Shown piece after piece: positions 8,563 to 17,319 of a DNA stretch of 64,000 nucleotides. A model generated the notes under the pieces. That model had not been told where the DNA came from, made no database searches, and was given only the letters and a program-made list of their open reading frames with translations. Position numbers and translations under genes: made by a program. The DNA is taken from contig NZ_FWFK01000005.1 in NCBI RefSeq assembly GCF_900172265.1, positions 62,001 to 126,000 on the forward strand, in the 5' to 3' direction. The stretch comes from Roseivivax jejudonensis (GTDB taxonomy: Bacteria > Pseudomonadota > Alphaproteobacteria > Rhodobacterales > Rhodobacteraceae). Position 1 is the stretch's first letter; each line of letters begins with the position of its first letter.

Positions 8563-11016
8563 ATGCCGATCGCCTTCTGGGCTTCGGGCCGCGTGTCCGG
8601 AGAAGGGCTTGGCACGCCTGCCGGGCCGGTGGCGCTCAGCGTCGTGGAGAGCGGCGGCGCCACGGCGATCGCCGTGGCCGATCACGTCTTCGGCGGTACG
8701 ATCACGTTGAACCGCGAGAGCGGCGGGCTGGTACGCGCGCCGGGTATCGACGGCCACGGCGGCGGAACGCTGCGGCCAGTCGATCTCGGCGGCACGACGG
8801 AGCGTCTGCCGCAGGCGGTGATCGACACCGCGTTGGCGCATCTCGACGCGGGCGGCGGCACCGGGCAGGCAACGTATCTTGCCCCCGGCGGCCGCGCCGC
8901 GGACCGCGCCACCGTGGTCGCGGCCCATACCGAGAGCGGCTCGGTCCTCTTCGTCGCCCTGGCCGATGGCTCTGGCATCGCAGCGGTCACGCTGTCGTCG
9001 TCGGGCCGTCCGACGAGCACGCGGATGCTGACCGACACCGGCGCGCGCAATGTCGATGCGGTGGCGGACCTCGCACTGATCGAGACGGGGCAGGGCACCT
9101 TTCTCTACGCCGGGTCGGCCACCGAACACGGGATCAGCGGCTTCCGCGTGACCGCTTCGGGCGCGCTGCAGGACGCCGATCACCTCGGCATGATGGACGG
9201 CCTTCCGATCACCACCGTGTCCGCGCTCGCACCGGCGTCGACCGGCGGCCGGGATTTCCTGATCGTCGCCGCGTCCGGATCGTCCAGCCTGTCGGTCCTG
9301 TCGGTCGCCCCGAACGGGCGCCTTACCGCCACCGACCAGGTGATCGACACGCGCGACAGCCGGTTTCAGGGGGCCACGCTCGTCGAGACGGTCACCGTCG
9401 CCGGCCAGGTCTTCGTCACCGCGGCGGGCATGGACGAGGGGCTGACGCTCTTTCGCCTGACCGCCGAGGGCCGGCTCGTGCATGTCGCCACGCTGATCGA
9501 GGACGGCAGCGGCCGGCTCGACGACATCGTGGCGCTCGCGGCTCTGCCGACAGCGACCGGTGCGATTGTCGCCACGCGCGCAGAGGGCGCGCCGGGCGTG
9601 CACCTCTTCACCCTCGATATCGGCACGCCGGGCAGCGTGGCGCGGGTGGCGTCCGGCACGCTGTCGGGAACGCCCGGGGCCGATCTGCTGTCGCTCGGGG
9701 CCGGGTCCGGCACGCTCGCCGGCGGGGCCGGCGACGACGTGCTGAGCGACGGCGCCGGGTCTGACACGTTGCGCGGCGGGGCCGGGCACGACACCTTCGT
9801 CCTGACGCCGGACGGCCGGCCGGACACCATCGCCGATGTGCGCGTGGGCCACGACCTGATCGACCTCTCGGCGTTTCCGTTCCTCTACGAGGTCGACCGC
9901 ATGGCCGTCGCGCCCACGCCGACCGGCGCAGTGCTGCGCGTCGGCGGCGAGGATCTTCGCCTTTACTCCGCCGATGGCACGACGCTGACTGCGGCACATG
10001 TCGCAGCGCTCGTCACACTCGACACCCACCACGTGTCGGTGACGTCCGGGCCGATCACGATCGCCACGCCGGAGCCGACGCCCGATCCGTTCCCCGACAG
10101 CGTGCCGCGCCCCGTCATGCCTGACGATCCCGCGGGTCCGTCCGGCCCTTCCGGCGGGCCCGGCGACGGCGGCGCGGGCGCCAGCGTCCTGCGCGGCACC
10201 GATGGCGCCGATCGTATCGTCGGCACCGCCTGGGCCGACACCCTCGCCGGTTTGTCCGGGCCGGATACCCTGATCGGCGCGGGCGGCAACGACGTGATCG
10301 CCGCGTCTGACGGCGATGACAGGGTCGAGGGCGGCGAAGGCCGCGACAATATCGGCGGCGGCACCGGCGACGACACGCTGCTCGGGCAGGGCGGGCGCGA
10401 CACCCTCGGCGGTGGCTACGGCGACGACAGGCTGGAGGGCGGATGGGACCACGATGTCATGGCCGCCGGCCCCGGCGCCGACCTTCTCATCGGCGGGCCG
10501 GGCGACGACACGATGGGCGCGGGCTACCAGCACGACACCGTTCAGGGGAATGGCGGCGCCGATTCGATCGGCGGCGGCACCGGGCGCGACATGCTCGCGG
10601 GCCATGACGGCGACGACGCCATCGGCGGCGGAGAGGGCGACGATACCGTCAAGGGCGGTGCGGGCGACGACTTTCTCGCCGGCGGTGGCCGCGACGACCG
10701 GGTCGAGGGTGGCCCCGGCGCAGACCGTCTGAACGGCGGGGCCGGCAACGACGTGCTCGAGGGCGGGCCCGGCGCGGATCGCTTCGTTTTCAATACCTTC
10801 GTCGACGGAGAGCGCGACGTGATCGTGGATTTCGAACCCGGTGTCGACCGCCTCGCGCTGCGCGGCGTTCCGGGCGAAGGCCTCGCCGGCAAGATGGCGG
10901 CGCTCACGATCGAGGCGGCGGACGGCGGCGCCAGGGTCGTCATCGACGGGCATGCCATCGTTCTGAACGGTGTCACGCCCGACACGATGCTGCCGCAAGA
11001 ATTCCTTTTCCTCTGA
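8563..11016 (+). CDS. RTX calcium-binding protein 1 (beta-propeller-like N-terminal region)
   Basis: This is an 817-residue protein without a Sec signal, as expected for type I secretion. Residues 1-350 look like degenerate beta-propeller blades, rich in Gly, Thr and Val, with recurring phrases such as VADLALIETGQGTFLYAGSA. A short first RTX block (about 362-409) is followed by an acidic, Pro-rich linker near residue 510. The second array (about 541-742) has 22 nonapeptides of the GGxGxDxUx type. It ends with DRFVFNTFVDGERD and a C-terminal strand region finishing in FLFL, typical of secretion signals read by type I exporters. The start has a good ribosome site (GAGGGA, 5 bases before ATG). 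Function beyond Ca2+ binding is unknown. Confidence 0.88.
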   Translation: MPIAFWASGRVSGEGLGTPAGPVALSVVESGGATAIAVADHVFGGTITLNRESGGLVRAPGIDGHGGGTLRPVDLGGTTERLPQAVIDTALAHLDAGGGTGQATYLAPGGRAADRATVVAAHTESGSVLFVALADGSGIAAVTLSSSGRPTSTRMLTDTGARNVDAVADLALIETGQGTFLYAGSATEHGISGFRVTASGALQDADHLGMMDGLPITTVSALAPASTGGRDFLIVAASGSSSLSVLSVAPNGRLTATDQVIDTRDSRFQGATLVETVTVAGQVFVTAAGMDEGLTLFRLTAEGRLVHVATLIEDGSGRLDDIVALAALPTATGAIVATRAEGAPGVHLFTLDIGTPGSVARVASGTLSGTPGADLLSLGAGSGTLAGGAGDDVLSDGAGSDTLRGGAGHDTFVLTPDGRPDTIADVRVGHDLIDLSAFPFLYEVDRMAVAPTPTGAVLRVGGEDLRLYSADGTTLTAAHVAALVTLDTHHVSVTSGPITIATPEPTPDPFPDSVPRPVMPDDPAGPSGPSGGPGDGGAGASVLRGTDGADRIVGTAWADTLAGLSGPDTLIGAGGNDVIAASDGDDRVEGGEGRDNIGGGTGDDTLLGQGGRDTLGGGYGDDRLEGGWDHDVMAAGPGADLLIGGPGDDTMGAGYQHDTVQGNGGADSIGGGTGRDMLAGHDGDDAIGGGEGDDTVKGGAGDDFLAGGGRDDRVEGGPGADRLNGGAGNDVLEGGPGADRFVFNTFVDGERDVIVDFEPGVDRLALRGVPGEGLAGKMAALTIEAADGGARVVIDGHAIVLNGVTPDTMLPQEFLFL

Positions 11017-11104
11017 GTGGTACCCGGAAATGGGCAAGTGAGCGCCCCGGCAACACCACGAATCAGCCCGATTGAATGTGGATTGTCTGAACGGAACCCG
11101 AATC

Positions 11105-11134
11105 GCTATTCTCGGCCCAAGCCGCGCAAAGCGG
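11105..11134 (+). promoter_or_regulatory. Candidate promoter/leader element of RTX gene 2
   Basis: GCTATTCTC (11105-11113) is followed by a small hairpin with arms GCCGC and GCGGC. TATTCT resembles a -10 box, with TTGTCT about 18 bases upstream. The same nine bases, also followed by a hairpin, occur upstream of RTX gene 5 at 19971. The recurrence suggests shared regulation, but only two copies are exact. Confidence 0.35.
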
Positions 11135-11165
11135 CAGTCGAGCAGAAAAATGGACGAATAAGCCA

Positions 11166-13685
11166 ATGTGCAACATTTGCCAGTCGCTTGACTCCGTCAT
11201 GCGCGACGCCGCCACGGGCGCGGCCGTGACCTACCCCACCATCGGCGGCACCGCCGGCATCCTCGCCTCGGACGAAGCGGTCGGGACGACCACCGAGCAA
11301 GGCGATGCCGCTTCGGGTCGCGGCACCAGCGCCTCGCTCGACGTGGGCGAGATCTTCCAGGGCGAGATCGACCGCAACGATGCGAGCGACTGGATGGCCG
11401 TCGATCTGGAAGCGGGCGAAAGCTACGTCTTCCTCGCATGGGGCACGGGCGGATCCTCGGACGGCCTCGACGACACCATGCTGACGCTGCGCAACGGCGG
11501 CGGGTCGGAGATCGCGTCCAACGACGACATGGGTGGCGGCAACCTGTTCTCGGCGATCGAGTACACCGCTCAGAGCTCCGGCACGTATTACGTCGACGTT
11601 TCCGGCGCGAGCGGAGAGCGCGGCGAGTACAAGGTCATCGCCTCGCCGGCCGAGGCCAGCATCGAGACCGCGGCGATCTACCTGAGCGAGATCGAGTGGG
11701 GTGCGCCCACGCCGATCCGCTTCGAGAACACGAATATCAGCGTCGACCTCTCGGGCCTGACGAGCCAGGCGCAACAGCTCGCGCGCTGGGCCCTCGACGC
11801 CTGGGAAGAGGTGAGCCCGCTGCGCTTCACCGAGACGACGCGTTCGGCCGACATCGTCTTCGACGACAACTCCAGCGGCGCGTTTGCCGGCCCGAGCTAC
11901 TACTACCTCGACAGCGGCATCAACGAGAAGTCGAACGTCAACGTCTCGACCAGCTGGACGGATCAATACGGCACCAGCCGGGACAGCTACAGTTTCGAAA
12001 CCTTCGTGCACGAGATCGGCCATGCGCTCGGCCTCGGGCACCTCGGCCCGTATTCGGGCAGCATCGACTTCGATACCGACGCGCTCTTCGCCAACGATTC
12101 CACGCTCCTGTCGGTAATGAGCTACTTCGAGCCGGACGAGAACCCGAACGTCCCCGCGGACGACGTGACCGCGCTGACCCCGATGCTGGCCGACATCGCC
12201 GCCATCCAGAAGCTCTACGGCGGGACCACGGCCCATACCGGCAACACCACCTGGGGTGCGAACTCCAATGTCGGCGGCGCGCTCGGCACCGCCTTCGCGA
12301 TCCTCTACGACGGCGCCTCCGCGCCCGGCGGGTTCTGGGACGACGGCAAGGTCACCTACACGATCTTCGACACCGGCGGCATCGACAAGATCGACCTCTC
12401 GACGGTCGGCGTCTCTCAGGAGCTGCACCTCGGCGCCGGTAGCGTGTCGGATGTCGGCGGCATCAAGGGCGGCCTCGCCATCGCGGCCGGCACCGTGATC
12501 GAGAACGCGGCAACCGGCGCCGGCAACGACCTGATCGTCGGCAACAATGCGAACAACCAGCTTCAGGGCGGCCGCGGCAACGACACGATCTACGGCGGGC
12601 TAGGCACCGATACCGCGATATTCGGCGTCACGCTGGCCTCTGCCACCGCGGTGGCCGAGGGGCAGGGGGTTCGCATCACCTCCGATGCGGGCAACGACTA
12701 CCTCGAAGGCGTGGAACGCTTTGCCTTCACCGACGGCACGGTCACCCGCGCGCAGCTCCTAGAGCAGAGCCAGCCCGAACCGGAGCCACAGCCACAGCCG
12801 AAGCCGGAACCCGAGCCCGAACCGACGCCGAGCCGCCCCGGCTCGCTCGTTGCCGGAACCGAGGGCAACGACACGCTGACCGGCACCGGCAACGACGACA
12901 CGCTGGCCGGCGGCGAGGGGTCGGACTCGCTGATCGCCGGTGGCGGCCATGACCAGATCGCCGGCTCCGACGGGAACGACACGATCCGCGCAGGCGCCGG
13001 AAACGACAACATCGGCGGCGGCACCGGCCGCGACAGCATCGATGCCGGCGACGGCAACGATACCGTCGGCGGCGGCTTCGACGAGGACAGCATCTTCGGC
13101 GGCCACGGTCACGACGTGCTCGCTGGCGGCGCCGGAGAGGACATCCTCCGCGGCGGCACCGGCGACGACACGGCCGGCGCCAGCTACGGCCACGACGAAC
13201 TCTACGGCAACGCGGGTGACGACAGCCTCGGCGGCGGCTTCGGCCGCGACACCATCAACGGCGATGGCGGCAACGACGATATCGGCGGCGGTGAGGGCAA
13301 CGACGTCATCGACGGCGGGTCCGGCAACGACTTCGTCGCCGGGGGCGGTCGCCACGACGTCGTGCGCGGCGGCGACGGCAACGACCGTTTGAACGGGGGC
13401 GAAGGCAACGACACCCTCACCGGCGGCAACGGCGCCGACATGTTCCTGTTCAACGACATGATCGAGGGAGAGCGCGACATCATCACCGATTTCGAGCTCG
13501 GCTTCGACAGCATGCGCATCAGCGGGGTCGAGAACGCGCCGGGCTCGGGCCTGGCCGGGTATCTCGACGCGCTCGATCCGCGCGACACGGCTGACGGCGC
13601 GGTCCTGAGCTTCAACGGACATGAAATCCTCCTTGCCGGGGTCGACGCCGATGACCTCGATCTCGGAGACTTCGTCTTCGTGTGA
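11166..13685 (+). CDS. Serralysin-like M10 metalloprotease with C-terminal RTX cassette (RTX protein 2)
   Basis: This 839-residue protein is a predicted secreted zinc protease. The active site HEIGHALGLGH (282-292) gives three zinc-ligand histidines and the catalytic Glu283. A Met-turn SVMSYF follows with Met318, in the metzincin order. The N-terminal part (about 55-165) resembles a bacterial pre-peptidase (PPC) domain: GEIFQGEIDRNDASDW and SGTYYVDVSG. A Glu/Pro-rich linker at about 536-556 precedes an array of 22 RTX nonapeptides (558-761). The end, DFVFV, fits a type I secretion signal. No inhibitor gene is visible beside it. Domain order PPC-protease-RTX differs from classical serralysins, which lack the N-terminal domain. 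Confidence 0.9.
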   Translation: MCNICQSLDSVMRDAATGAAVTYPTIGGTAGILASDEAVGTTTEQGDAASGRGTSASLDVGEIFQGEIDRNDASDWMAVDLEAGESYVFLAWGTGGSSDGLDDTMLTLRNGGGSEIASNDDMGGGNLFSAIEYTAQSSGTYYVDVSGASGERGEYKVIASPAEASIETAAIYLSEIEWGAPTPIRFENTNISVDLSGLTSQAQQLARWALDAWEEVSPLRFTETTRSADIVFDDNSSGAFAGPSYYYLDSGINEKSNVNVSTSWTDQYGTSRDSYSFETFVHEIGHALGLGHLGPYSGSIDFDTDALFANDSTLLSVMSYFEPDENPNVPADDVTALTPMLADIAAIQKLYGGTTAHTGNTTWGANSNVGGALGTAFAILYDGASAPGGFWDDGKVTYTIFDTGGIDKIDLSTVGVSQELHLGAGSVSDVGGIKGGLAIAAGTVIENAATGAGNDLIVGNNANNQLQGGRGNDTIYGGLGTDTAIFGVTLASATAVAEGQGVRITSDAGNDYLEGVERFAFTDGTVTRAQLLEQSQPEPEPQPQPKPEPEPEPTPSRPGSLVAGTEGNDTLTGTGNDDTLAGGEGSDSLIAGGGHDQIAGSDGNDTIRAGAGNDNIGGGTGRDSIDAGDGNDTVGGGFDEDSIFGGHGHDVLAGGAGEDILRGGTGDDTAGASYGHDELYGNAGDDSLGGGFGRDTINGDGGNDDIGGGEGNDVIDGGSGNDFVAGGGRHDVVRGGDGNDRLNGGEGNDTLTGGNGADMFLFNDMIEGERDIITDFELGFDSMRISGVENAPGSGLAGYLDALDPRDTADGAVLSFNGHEILLAGVDADDLDLGDFVFV

Positions 13686-13688
13686 CTT

Positions 13689-13719
13689 ACGCGCGCGTCC
13701 GCCTGTGGCGGGCGCGCGT
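13689..13719 (+). terminator. Hairpin after the metalloprotease gene
   Basis: The arms ACGCGCGC and GCGCGCGT, and inside them CCGCC and GGCGG around a TGT loop, form a very stable stem with a 2-base bulge, 3 bases after the stop codon. There is no clear U-tract, so it could terminate transcription or protect the 3' end. Confidence 0.55.
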
Positions 13720-13758
13720 CGGTTCGCGGCGCAGTTGCAGGGGCAGGGCGCTCCGGCT

Positions 13759-13788
13759 TTGACAGCGTGACGCGCCGGTGCCTAGCGT
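13759..13788 (+). promoter_or_regulatory. Possible sigma-70 promoter of RTX gene 3
   Basis: TTGACA at 13759-13764 is a perfect -35 box. An 18-base spacer leads to TAGCGT (13783-13788), a weak -10 box. The spot is 88 bases before the start codon and follows the hairpin of the preceding gene, which suits independent transcription of RTX gene 3. Confidence 0.4.
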
Positions 13789-13876
13789 CTGCTCGAGGGC
13801 CCGCACGACAGACAAGTCCGGCCCGGCGAACACCCGCCGGGACCGATGCGGGCAAGAGGCAGAGCGGTAGGACAGA

Positions 13877-16800
13877 ATGGCCATTATCCAGTCCCGTCCC
13901 GTCGGGTCCGCGACCCGTAACGCGACCATCGACGGCTCCGCCGGAGCCGATGTCATTCCCGGCATCGCGGGCGAAAGCAACGTCCTGAGCGGCCTCGGCG
14001 GCAACGACAGGCTCGTCGGCGCGGAGCTGACCGATTTCCTCTTCGGGGGCTCGGGCGACGATACGCTGATCGGCGGCGCTGGCGGGGATTTCCTGCAGGG
14101 CGACGCCGGCGACGACGTCTTCATCCTCGGCTCCGGTGACGACGTGATCCACGGCTTCACGCCCACGGGCACCGAGCCTGAGGGCTCCGCCGACGAGATC
14201 GATGCCTCGGCGCTCGCCTTCGCCGGCAGCGGCACGGCCGGCCTTTCGCTGACCTTTTCGGCCGACGGCGCCGGCAGCCTCAGCCACGGCGGCGATAGCG
14301 AGGGCGGCAGCGCCACATTCACCGGCATCGAGCGGATCCGAGGAACCGAGCGTGACGACGACATCGCGGGCGGCGCCGGGTTCGAGACGATCATCGGCGG
14401 CGGCGGCGACGACGTGCTCTCCGCCGGGGCGGGCGGCGCCGACATCACCGCCGGCGCCGGGGACGATACCGTGACCGTGGGCGCCGGGGCCGGCAGCTAT
14501 TCCGGCGGCGGCGGTATCGACGCGCTCTCGGGCGAAGGCGTCGGCGGGCCGATGCGCATCACGCTCGACGCGGCCGGCCGCGGCACGATCACCGCCGGCG
14601 GCATGGACAGCGACTTCTCCGGCTTCGAGATCATCACCGGCGGCGCGTCGAACGACACCATTCTCGGGTCCGAAAGCGACGACATCCTCGAGGGCGCGGC
14701 AGGCAACGACACGATCGACGGCGGCGGCGGCACCGACGAGGCGCTCTTCGACGCGCGCTCGGTCGAGGCGCAGTTCTTCGTGACCGAAGCCGGCGACTAT
14801 CAGGTCTCGGCCCCCGGTCTCGGCACCGACCTGCTGCGCGACATCGAGACGTTCACCTTTTCCGACGCCACGCTGACCCTCGACGACGTGCGCCTGATCG
14901 CCGAGCCTGCGCTGGGTGACGATGGCGGCGACGACGATGACGGCGGCCGCCCCGACGACGATGACGACGATCGCGACGGGCTCGGTCAGCCCGTCGATGC
15001 CTTCCCGCCCGTGGGCGAGGCGATCACCTCGCGCGGTGACCCGGCGATCGCCGCGGTGCTGTTCGGCACCTCCGGCATCACGCCCGACAGCATCGACTAC
15101 GTGGGCGCGCCGAATGCCATCGCGCTCCTGCCCGAAGGCTACACCATCACCGACGGTGCGACCTCGATCTTCATCGAGCGCGGCATCTTCCTGACGACGG
15201 GCGGCGGCCCCGGCACCGAGAATACCGAGAACGACTTCTCGGAAAACCTCAACGAACCGGGCGATCCCCGCCTGACGGTCACCGCCTCCAGCGCGTTCCC
15301 CGAGGCCGATCAGACCAACGACGCGGCGGTCGTCACCCTGACCATCGACGGCGACCAGGTCTCCACCGGCACGCTCGCGTTCGAGCTCTTCTTCGGCTCC
15401 GACGAGTATCCGGAGTTTGCCGACAGCGCGTTCGTCGACATCGCGGCGGTCTACGTCAACGGCACGAACTACGCGCTCTTCGGCAACGATCCGAGCCAGC
15501 CGCTGTCGATCGTCGGCGACGCGATCAACACGCCGGGCAACTTCTTCGACAACACCGACGACACCTTCGATACCGAGTATGACGGGTTCTCGACCCTGCT
15601 GACGGTGCTCGTCCCGATCGAGCCCGGCATCAACGAGGTGGTCATCGGTATTGCCGACTCGGGCGACTCGATCCTCGATTCCGGCCTTTTCATCGGCAAC
15701 GCCGAGGCCACGACGATCGACGCCACCGGCACCTTCGTGAACGTGATCGGCACCGGCCTGTCCGACGATTTGAGCGTCAACGCAGCCCCGCAGATCGTAT
15801 CGCTCAACGGCGGCGCCGACACCGTGACGGGGCGCGCCGCCAACTTCGGCTCTGACATCATCCGCGGCTGGAGCGACAACGACCGGCTTGTCCTGAACGG
15901 CAACCTGAGCGCCGCGTCGATCCTCACCACGCTCACGGCCGACGGGATCGAGATCGGCATCGACGCCAACGAGAACGGCACGCCGGAATCCACCTTCACC
16001 GTCGCCGGTGACTTCTTCGCAGCCGACATCATCGTCACCGACACCGACAGCGGCGTCGAGATCAGCAGCGTCGGCGTGCGGCCGGCCGCGCCGGTCGTGC
16101 GTCAAGGCGGCAACGGCAACGAACGTCTGTTCGGCGACACCGGAGACGACGACATCGACGGTGGCGCCGGCAACGACAGCATCGCCGCGGACGAGGGCGA
16201 CGACCGGCTGGCCGGTGGCGCCGGCAACGACGAGATTCTCGGCTCCGCCGGGCGCGACACGATCCTCGGCGGCGCCGGCAACGACCGCCTTCAGGGCAAC
16301 GATGACGCCGACACCATCCTTGGCGGCTCTGGCGACGACGACATCAACGGCGGCGGCGACAACGACTCGCTGTATGGCGAGGCGGGCGACGACACGATTT
16401 CCGGCGGCGCCGGCAACGATACGATCGGCGGCAGCGACGGCGGTGACCGCATCTTCGGCGGGTCGGGCAACGATTTCATCGGTGGCGGCTTCGGCGCCGA
16501 CCGCATCCGCGGCGGCGACGGAAGCGACACGATCGGCGCGGGCGAGGGCGATGATTTCGTCGTCGGCGACGGCGGCGCCGACCGGATCGCCGGCGGCGCC
16601 GGCAACGACGAACTCGACGGCGAATTCGACGATGACATGGTCGCCGGCAGCTACGGCGACGACCTCGTGATCGGCGGGCGGGGCGACGACGACCTCGGCG
16701 GCGGCAGCGGCCGTGACACGCTTGTCGGCGGGCTCGGCAACGACACGATGGGTGCCGGTCTCGGCGACGATACGGTGCGCGGCGGCGATGGCGACGACTT

Positions 16801-17134
16801 CCTCGCCGGCGGCGGTCGCGACGACCTGCTCGACGGCGGAGAGGGCAACGACACCCTCAACGGCGGCAGCGGCAGCGACATCCTGACCGGCGGCGCGGGC
16901 GCGGATTTCTTCGTGTGGAACGCGCGCGATGCGGGCGACATCGACATCCTCACCGACTACGAGGACGGGATCGACGTGCTCCGCGTTTTCGGCGCGACGG
17001 CGGACGACCTCGAGGTCACCGAGACCGTGCTGGGCGGCACGCTCTACGCGGTCGCCGAATTCGGCGACCTGCAGATCTGGTTCGACTCGGTCGCCGCCTC
17101 CGAAATCGACGCGAGCGATTTCGGACTGCTCTGA
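13877..17134 (+). CDS. RTX protein 3 with choice-of-anchor L domain
   Basis: This is the largest RTX protein here (1085 residues) and has no signal peptide. Residues 15-80 and about 155-290 contain RTX-like nonapeptides. An Asp-rich spacer lies around 348-368. Residues about 379-611 match the choice-of-anchor L domain: it carries TLAFELFFGSDEYPEF, YVNGTNYALFGNDP and FIGNAEA. This domain occurs in large secreted or surface proteins and its function is unknown. Residues 741-1013 form the main RTX array, whose last dozen units match the cassette of the other four paralogs, including GDDFLAGGGRDD. The C terminus differs from theirs and ends SDFGLL. A surface or matrix role is inferred only. Confidence 0.86.
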   Translation: MAIIQSRPVGSATRNATIDGSAGADVIPGIAGESNVLSGLGGNDRLVGAELTDFLFGGSGDDTLIGGAGGDFLQGDAGDDVFILGSGDDVIHGFTPTGTEPEGSADEIDASALAFAGSGTAGLSLTFSADGAGSLSHGGDSEGGSATFTGIERIRGTERDDDIAGGAGFETIIGGGGDDVLSAGAGGADITAGAGDDTVTVGAGAGSYSGGGGIDALSGEGVGGPMRITLDAAGRGTITAGGMDSDFSGFEIITGGASNDTILGSESDDILEGAAGNDTIDGGGGTDEALFDARSVEAQFFVTEAGDYQVSAPGLGTDLLRDIETFTFSDATLTLDDVRLIAEPALGDDGGDDDDGGRPDDDDDDRDGLGQPVDAFPPVGEAITSRGDPAIAAVLFGTSGITPDSIDYVGAPNAIALLPEGYTITDGATSIFIERGIFLTTGGGPGTENTENDFSENLNEPGDPRLTVTASSAFPEADQTNDAAVVTLTIDGDQVSTGTLAFELFFGSDEYPEFADSAFVDIAAVYVNGTNYALFGNDPSQPLSIVGDAINTPGNFFDNTDDTFDTEYDGFSTLLTVLVPIEPGINEVVIGIADSGDSILDSGLFIGNAEATTIDATGTFVNVIGTGLSDDLSVNAAPQIVSLNGGADTVTGRAANFGSDIIRGWSDNDRLVLNGNLSAASILTTLTADGIEIGIDANENGTPESTFTVAGDFFAADIIVTDTDSGVEISSVGVRPAAPVVRQGGNGNERLFGDTGDDDIDGGAGNDSIAADEGDDRLAGGAGNDEILGSAGRDTILGGAGNDRLQGNDDADTILGGSGDDDINGGGDNDSLYGEAGDDTISGGAGNDTIGGSDGGDRIFGGSGNDFIGGGFGADRIRGGDGSDTIGAGEGDDFVVGDGGADRIAGGAGNDELDGEFDDDMVAGSYGDDLVIGGRGDDDLGGGSGRDTLVGGLGNDTMGAGLGDDTVRGGDGDDFLAGGGRDDLLDGGEGNDTLNGGSGSDILTGGAGADFFVWNARDAGDIDILTDYEDGIDVLRVFGATADDLEVTETVLGGTLYAVAEFGDLQIWFDSVAASEIDASDFGLL

Positions 17135-17138
17135 CAGC

Positions 17139-17163
17139 GGCGGGGCGCAGGCCGGGCCCCGCC
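17139..17163 (+). terminator. Hairpin after RTX gene 3
   Basis: GGCGGGGC and GCCCCGCC form a perfect 8-bp stem with a 9-base loop, 4 bases after the stop codon. No U-tract follows. It separates RTX gene 3 from the structured leader of RTX gene 4. Confidence 0.55.
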
Positions 17164-17203
17164 AAACCTCTTCGAATTCCGCAATGAGTCTTTCGAGTCA
17201 CGT

Positions 17204-17305
17204 ATTGGATCCAAGATGTGTCCAATCCGGTGGAAAGACTTCCTTAACGGATTGGTCGCTGTATTCCGGATGAGCGGCAAAGCGCGTTGCCGCATTCCCG
17301 GAATA
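17204..17305 (+). promoter_or_regulatory. Structured leader of RTX gene 4 with competing inverted repeats
   Basis: Several exact inverted repeats crowd into about 100 bases before the start at 17320. CCAATCCG (17222-17229) pairs with CGGATTGG (17248-17255), enclosing GGAA/TTCC. The CCAAT part could instead pair with ATTGG at 17204-17208. Further on, TATTCCGG (17262-17269) pairs with CCGGAATA (17298-17305), with an inner CGGCAA/TTGCCG stem and a symmetric 5 x 5 internal loop. The last hairpin ends 14 bases before the start codon. This could be a regulatory RNA leader or a set of operators; no known riboswitch class is recognised. Confidence 0.4.
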
Positions 17306-17319
17306 ATATTGAGACGGCC

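Noticed and set aside
7603-11166. A 1187-codon open frame on the minus strand across the first RTX gene
   Set aside because: The Gly-Asp-rich RTX code gives long Val/Ala/Arg-rich antisense frames. The sense frame has real RTX motifs, ribosome site and secretion-type C terminus.
17287-17319. TTG start for RTX gene 4 at 17287
   Set aside because: It lies within the leader hairpin and adds 11 unremarkable residues; the ATG at 17320 is better.
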